Positions 8,901-9,841 of a stretch of DNA of 9,841 nucleotides are shown one piece after another. Origin of the DNA: JAUICS01 sp964384335. Lineage in GTDB: Bacteria > Pseudomonadota > Alphaproteobacteria > Micavibrionales > Micavibrionaceae. Each line of letters starts with the position of its first letter. The first letter of the stretch is position 1. The stretch is taken from assembly GCA_964384335.1 (NCBI GenBank), contig CAYLKN010000052.1, positions 1 to 9,841 on the forward strand, written 5' to 3'. Under the pieces are notes generated by a model that had not been told where the DNA came from, ran no database searches, and saw only the letters and a list, made by a program, of their open reading frames with translations. The position numbers and the translations under genes were made by a program.

Positions 8901-9841
8901 GCCGAAGCGGGTACGCCGATTACTTTTGCCACACTCGCTCAGTTCCTGGATATTCCCGCCGGTGATCTGGCAGGATCGGATAAAGCGCTTCTTCTCGAAG
9001 GGATCTCGGACGGGCATTTCACCGATGCCGAGCTTACAGATCTGATGACGGTGGTCACAAACGGGGAGCCCTATTCAGGAGCCTTCCAGGAATTTGTTGA
9101 TTTAATCAACACATCTCCTGTTACAGGGTCAGAAGCTACAGATATCCTGGTGCAATTATCCGATACGAATGTCGAAGAGGATACAGCCCGGGCAATACAT
9201 GATGCGATTGCCGATGATGGCCTGACGGCCCAAAATGCGCTCGATCTGGCAACAATAGGCGCCAGTGACAACCTTTTGCTGAATGACGTTTCAATACAGA
9301 ATTTACTCACATCCTTTACCCGCCCAGTCGTGCAAAACGAAGAAATTCTTACTGTGATTGACATGGCGCAAAACGGTGAGCCTTATTCTGGCGCTGTAAA
9401 TGATTTAATTTCTTACTACAATGACGGCAGCTTATTTGACGGAAGCATAGATGGTGTTCGCGGACTTTTCGAAACACTAACCTCAGATGCAAATAGCGGC
9501 TCCCGCCAGATATCATTACAGACGGCCGAAAACGTCGCCACAAACGGTCAAGACGCCTTTAACGATTTCAACAGTTTAGCAGGCCATGTAGTAAACGGCC
9601 ACATTAGCGATGACGCATTAAATAATATTGCCTTATCAAAATCAAATGCAGGCAATGGATTTGGAGCTTCGGAAGTCAGCGCCTTTGATAATTTTGTAAC
9701 AGCAAATGCGCCGAATTCGGGAATGTACAGCATGATTGATAGCGTCGCCCAGGCTCTGGTACAAAATGATATAAATGGCGGGCAAGCCACAGCTATGCTT
9801 GATCTTGTAACGAATAATGACGCCACATTCATCCAGATTGA
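2724..9841 (+). CDS. giant repeat protein with C-type-lectin domain, continuing past window end
   Basis: This is the same gene as 299-2622, resumed after the gap: 2,372 complete codons without a stop, still open at the last base. It is almost entirely amphipathic helical repeat, rich in Asp, Asn, Ala, Leu and Ile, strongly acidic, with no cysteine seen. GEPY motifs recur at 2781 (TEPYEGA), 4224, 5538, 7455, 7977 (SEPYANA), 9063 and 9375. Trp-containing WSQAL or WSDAL motifs recur near the end of the larger modules (4584, 6201, 6987, 7860). A C-type-lectin-like fold is set in at 8289-8708. I see no RTX GGxGxDxxx repeats, Ig-like or cadherin domains, transmembrane segments or enzyme motifs. Best inference: stalk plus sugar-binding head of a giant secreted or cell-surface adhesin. 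The C-terminus that would reveal its secretion route lies outside the window. Confidence 0.93.
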   Translation, partial: MDQATETDIQTFFIIASGTEPYEGAIEDALLAIENGNEGSVIAELLLNISSGGISAVTAENIIIHLQTATGNGETYNTLVEHVIDNFISDSAANSLSITLQNNPEFDFSDLETVNLFIENRIENGPVPATFMDNFTSALAHNNVATDQAMNSLALISNNQASYVDIELLFEIATSGGLTTEELDKLITLTENNTLSGNELNSVLTVLDNGLPHADALSDLITIIDNNPSEATEAVALLQTNTNANITENLSDKLFDTVINHPMTLDQAESLSGFVGTTDVNPGTASLWLDLHRVGKINLVQNDDLLSRIPGGLKYDGILNDFMTILDGTARSASDMLNIWDSVDNANIDEAVSERIFNLLGQSVFTVNEIDAFANEVGTTDILNPDAEHILDALDSFGEAYDDVLGNYVSLVTSDKATGGEIADIFELVSDPAVNASVAEKIYLEINSGDGGFNPTTAYKLALSVQSLNFSNENAEILLDNLGGNLDDADLDRIIDVADQGEPYSGALNQFTGYIDTQSNSSEIVDLLEILANDANSGSRKINEALAESIADNVGTDFETMTELAGDVISGNIYTTTLENIVTAKATGGNNFGSTEIQSLETFVDTHESTGQVFKDFLENWSQALASGGLDGGRAMTLLSLTPSESSFLTGQNLTAELGDGITLSQYDKVISFIDTEGPDPSVMEGITNALVADKITGESLDILIDIIDANIANAEAVRDLTGQINPDGTQDIPSDNLNDFLTLVRDAGLNLPDINDFIAGALQSGNGDQLLNAVMDAAQAGDISNPLAAHLFEQSLGPDNLNFDSTIKMLAKIGIDFNESDIQAIADFSENLSGTFDVTALLSALIDSVDNNDLESQHILEILDLVENQSDLTVADAETLLTGNSGGPMVLFSSLKDLLNLGNSDLDAADTARILKTVSNGNLSDSDIVKLVNAANLGEPYADAFEEFMNLVDTANGIDGTEASSILEKLSDTDVEGGTAETIHDTLASGEGGFNEADALRVATMNADQIIDTPTADALLNALAHGLDSAGLNQLLDISETPGEKFQDVLKDAADMITGGSIAGDVIDFVNTLHDPGITDGPAERIFDAWQSSTVPPHEFNLIANEALADHISDEKAADLAEYSLTGNNFSVADLGSAATVINAIVSGEGVPKSFIDKWSDALASNSINNFNSDAVQPLQAIQDQSDVDYTHIETILDIQTIQGTLYGSGYESFNDFMDRITDNTLTGQEAADIYTQLANTNISEPNAELIHDKIADLTINGTDALRLATLGAGGDLPANALTRVLNTANIASDSTNLNDWLDFAENVGERFTDAIFDALNNATEDPYEGQYLELLYNTHDTGAFPDTADAEKFFDAAVSVKPDLSKYLSLLSEAVKGNISGDKAAGLTDILNADEINSVGSAIDTIVTSDGASKAFIDKWAGAVIDGYVLNAAGSAINLLTVIQQTDVTPAQIETLLDFQIADNKPYGTDDEALNEFIALVNDNTLTGQEAADIYTQLADPDVAPATAEAIHDALAATDTNDQLSPQGALDLASVVADATNTVIDNTFAQDLLNGLTQVTFRDDDIRKIIYVAQEGEPYPGAAEDFFNYMSSEMGAGVVAVDRVGDLLVDLTDSLTAQETGSVNDLNATQLAEIGNALNSVYLTNSASAEFSELINEMQAGKISPDAMTNLFVTYDQDNGNTFLHGDLAQVNSFLDSQTPGTELTSMMDAWSQALAEDYISTLTAKDMLDFIPDDLSLSQVETLSNIAGSEPYANAVDDVVSRIKTGSFSDPGEAVTLLNDIHNASEMTTQIAQDLIDAYDKGYDFDEMQAFLTTLNGSDLDSTQAQAIMDYLTDVAIPAAQAQTIINTNPSNLAYNPESGNFYQYVASAENYNTAQSNAASMSLYGENGHLATITSGSENNTIDALINDRSNRTFLGGSDEANEGTWKWIDGAEAGQVFYDSGAGIGYENFVAGEPNNDTGSYNALVMRSGGKWEDGALNSGNVSEYVVEFDGAAVLSGFAATNTALDSAPETDLVGQLVGHLGTNLTADQVVEILSLVQTHGSLDANEMVSILADAEAGTPITFATLAQFLDIPAGDLAGSDKALLLEGISDGHFTDAELTDLMTVVTNGEPYSGAFQEFVDLINTSPVTGSEATDILVQLSDTNVEEDTARAIHDAIADDGLTAQNALDLATIGASDNLLLNDVSIQNLLTSFTRPVVQNEEILTVIDMAQNGEPYSGAVNDLISYYNDGSLFDGSIDGVRGLFETLTSDANSGSRQISLQTAENVATNGQDAFNDFNSLAGHVVNGHISDDALNNIALSKSNAGNGFGASEVSAFDNFVTANAPNSGMYSMIDSVAQALVQNDINGGQATAMLDLVTNNDATFIQI
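2904..3878 (+). repeat. irregular helical repeats between super-repeat copies 1 and 2
   Basis: This 325-residue stretch uses the same elementary motif but does not split cleanly into the two-part unit. Recognisable pieces are NGETYNT (about 2937-2957, a GEPY variant), TSALAHNNVATDQAM (a WSQAL-module variant without Trp), and LWLDLHRVGKINL near 3588. A partial type-1-like module with GLKYDG in place of GEPYSG lies at 3621-3878 (86 aa). It looks like a worn or recombined unit. Confidence 0.5.
3879..4718 (+). repeat. super-repeat copy 2 (280 aa)
   Basis: The type-1 half (3879-4187, 103 aa) has GEAYDDV at the GEPY position and SGDGGFNPTTAYKLA, closely matching SGEGGFNEADALRVA in copy 3. The type-2 half (4188-4718, 177 aa) opens with GEPYSGA (4224-4244), then DANSGSR (4323-4343) and ENWSQALAS (TGG at 4584). 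This type-2 half is the clearest partner of the last module in the window (from 9339): GEPYSGA, DANSGSR, the NNFGSTEI/NGFGASEV segment and the SQAL/AQAL helix appear in the same order and at nearly the same spacing. Confidence 0.75.
4719..5501 (+). repeat. diverged super-repeat between copies 2 and 3 (261 aa)
   Basis: The length is exactly 261 codons, within the range of the regular unit, but motifs are worn: TEGPDPS (near 4752) stands where GEPYSGA is expected, and no Trp motif is present. Helices such as ITNALVADKITGESLDILIDII and AETLLTGN follow the array's pattern. Its placement between regular units supports reading it as an old, diverged copy. Confidence 0.5.
5502..6299 (+). repeat. super-repeat copy 3 (266 aa)
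   Basis: The type-1 half (5502-5816, 105 aa) contains GEPYADA (5538-5558), TEASSILEKLSD, and GGTAETIHDTLASGEGG followed by ADALRVA. The type-2 half (5817-6299, 161 aa) opens with a degenerate GEKFQDV and ends with FIDKWSDALAS (FIDKW at 6189-6203). This is the best-formed complete unit to use as a reference for the family. Confidence 0.75.
6300..7082 (+). repeat. super-repeat copy 4 (261 aa)
   Basis: The type-1 half (6300-6614, 105 aa) starts HIETILDI, lacks the GEPY tetrapeptide (GTLYGSG instead), and carries DNTLTGQEAADIYTQLA (6393-6443), which is repeated residue for residue in copy 5. The type-2 half (6615-7082, 156 aa) starts with GERFTDA and ends with FIDKWAGAVID (FIDKW at 6975-6989), 786 bases after the same pentapeptide in copy 3. 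Confidence 0.75.
7083..7946 (+). repeat. super-repeat copy 5 (288 aa)
   Basis: The type-1 half (7083-7418, 112 aa) begins QIETLLDF, has NKPYGTD at the GEPY site, the shared DNTLTGQEAADIYTQLA (7176-7226) and TAEAIHDALAA. The type-2 half (7419-7946, 176 aa) has GEPYPGA (7455-7475) and MMDAWSQALAE, where TGGTCACAGGCCCTTGC at 7860-7876 is identical at DNA level to 4584-4600 in copy 2. Confidence 0.75.
7947..8279 (+). repeat. type-1 repeat module preceding the lectin domain (111 aa)
   Basis: It begins QVETLSNIAG and carries SEPYANA (7977-7997), then GEAVTLLNDIHNASEM and IAQDLIDAYDKGYDFDEMQAF, in the order of a type-1 half. It ends QTIINTN, immediately before the lectin domain. The expected type-2 half does not follow directly; the lectin domain takes its place, with a shorter helical segment behind it. 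Confidence 0.6.
8289..8708 (+). other. C-type-lectin-like domain with EPN motif, no cysteines
   Basis: About 140 residues depart from the helical repeat pattern and show the C-type-lectin signature in order. GNFYQYV near the start is followed by ENYNTAQSNAASM (helix 1 region) and GHLATITSGSENNTI (the common HLxxI/V..xEN segment). RTFLGGSD stands for WIGL, then come EGTWKWIDG (WKWIDG 8511-8528), FVAGEPNND (EPN 8595-8603), GGKWEDG (WED 8652-8660) and the closing strand YVVEFD. In animal C-type lectins EPN plus the WND Asn and Asp bind Ca2+ and favour mannose- or glucose-type sugars. Here the Asn of WND is Glu, which could still be a ligand. The usual disulphide cysteines are absent, as in many bacterial members. 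Likely role: sugar or protein binding by an exposed adhesin (inference). Confidence 0.88.
8709..9026 (+). repeat. helical segment after the lectin domain (106 aa)
   Basis: Helical repeat pattern resumes directly after the lectin domain (LTADQVVEILSLVQTHGSLDANEM, DKALLLEGISDGHFTD). It lacks GEPY and Trp motifs and is shorter than a type-2 half, so it may be a truncated or rearranged remnant of the unit into which the lectin domain was placed. Confidence 0.5.
9027..9841 (+). repeat. super-repeat copy 7, cut by the window end (>=271 aa)
   Basis: The type-1 half (9027-9338, 104 aa) has GEPYSGA (9063-9083), GSEATDILVQLSDTNVE, DTARAIHDAIA and NALDLATIGA. The type-2 half starts at 9339 with GEPYSGA (9375-9395), DANSGSR (9486-9506), NGFGASEV, and AQALVQND where other copies have WSQAL. 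It is still running at the last base. The GEPY motifs of the two halves are 312 bases apart, the same as in copy 1. Confidence 0.75.

Noticed and set aside
2724..9841. RTX nonapeptides, EF-hand or dockerin loops
   Set aside because: Asp/Asn/Gly turns such as SGDGGFN and SGEGGFN look Ca2+-loop-like, but neither GGxGxDxxx tandems nor a proper DxDxDG loop with correct spacing was found.
2060..9841. CRISPR array or DNA-level tandem repeat
   Set aside because: The repetition is at protein level with long, unequal periods and synonymous drift; there are no short identical repeats with uniform spacers.

Overview
The window holds one very large gene on the + strand and almost nothing else. About 298 bases of AT-rich non-coding DNA lead into an ATG at 299. 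From there an open frame runs to a block of 100 Ns (2623-2722) and resumes after it without a stop to the last base. The two pieces (774 complete codons before the gap, 2,372 after) share the same repeat family, and one repeat copy spans the gap, so I read them as one gene. The protein therefore exceeds 3,100 residues and its C-terminus lies beyond the window. No RNA gene, mobile element, CRISPR array or second gene was found.

Layout of the protein: (1) 299-1048, a disordered Q/N/S/E/G-rich N-terminus with no signal peptide; (2) 1049-1186, a Glu/Lys-rich charged segment, probably a single helix or coiled coil; (3) 1208 to the window end, a long alpha-helical repeat array. The array has a higher-order unit of about 261-288 residues. 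Each unit has a type-1 half (~103-112 aa, often opening with GEPYSGA and then TAxxIHDAL) and a type-2 half (~156-177 aa, ending near an FIDKWSxAL motif). (4) At 8289-8708, at a module boundary, sits a C-type-lectin-like domain with WKWIDG, EPN and WED motifs.

The visible protein is strongly acidic and I found no cysteine in it. With no N-terminal signal peptide, a repeat stalk and a lectin domain, the best inference is a giant secreted or surface adhesin of a Gram-negative bacterium, perhaps exported by a type I system whose signal would be at the unseen C-terminus. That secretion route is inference. No RTX nonapeptides, retention module or secretion genes are visible. The organism cannot be fixed: moderate GC, bacterial gene structure, and possibly a proteobacterium (weak).

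The main points of interest are the apparently unnamed two-part super-repeat, the cysteine-free EPN-type lectin domain set into it, and the deduction from intact copies that the 100-N gap really lacks about 57 bases.
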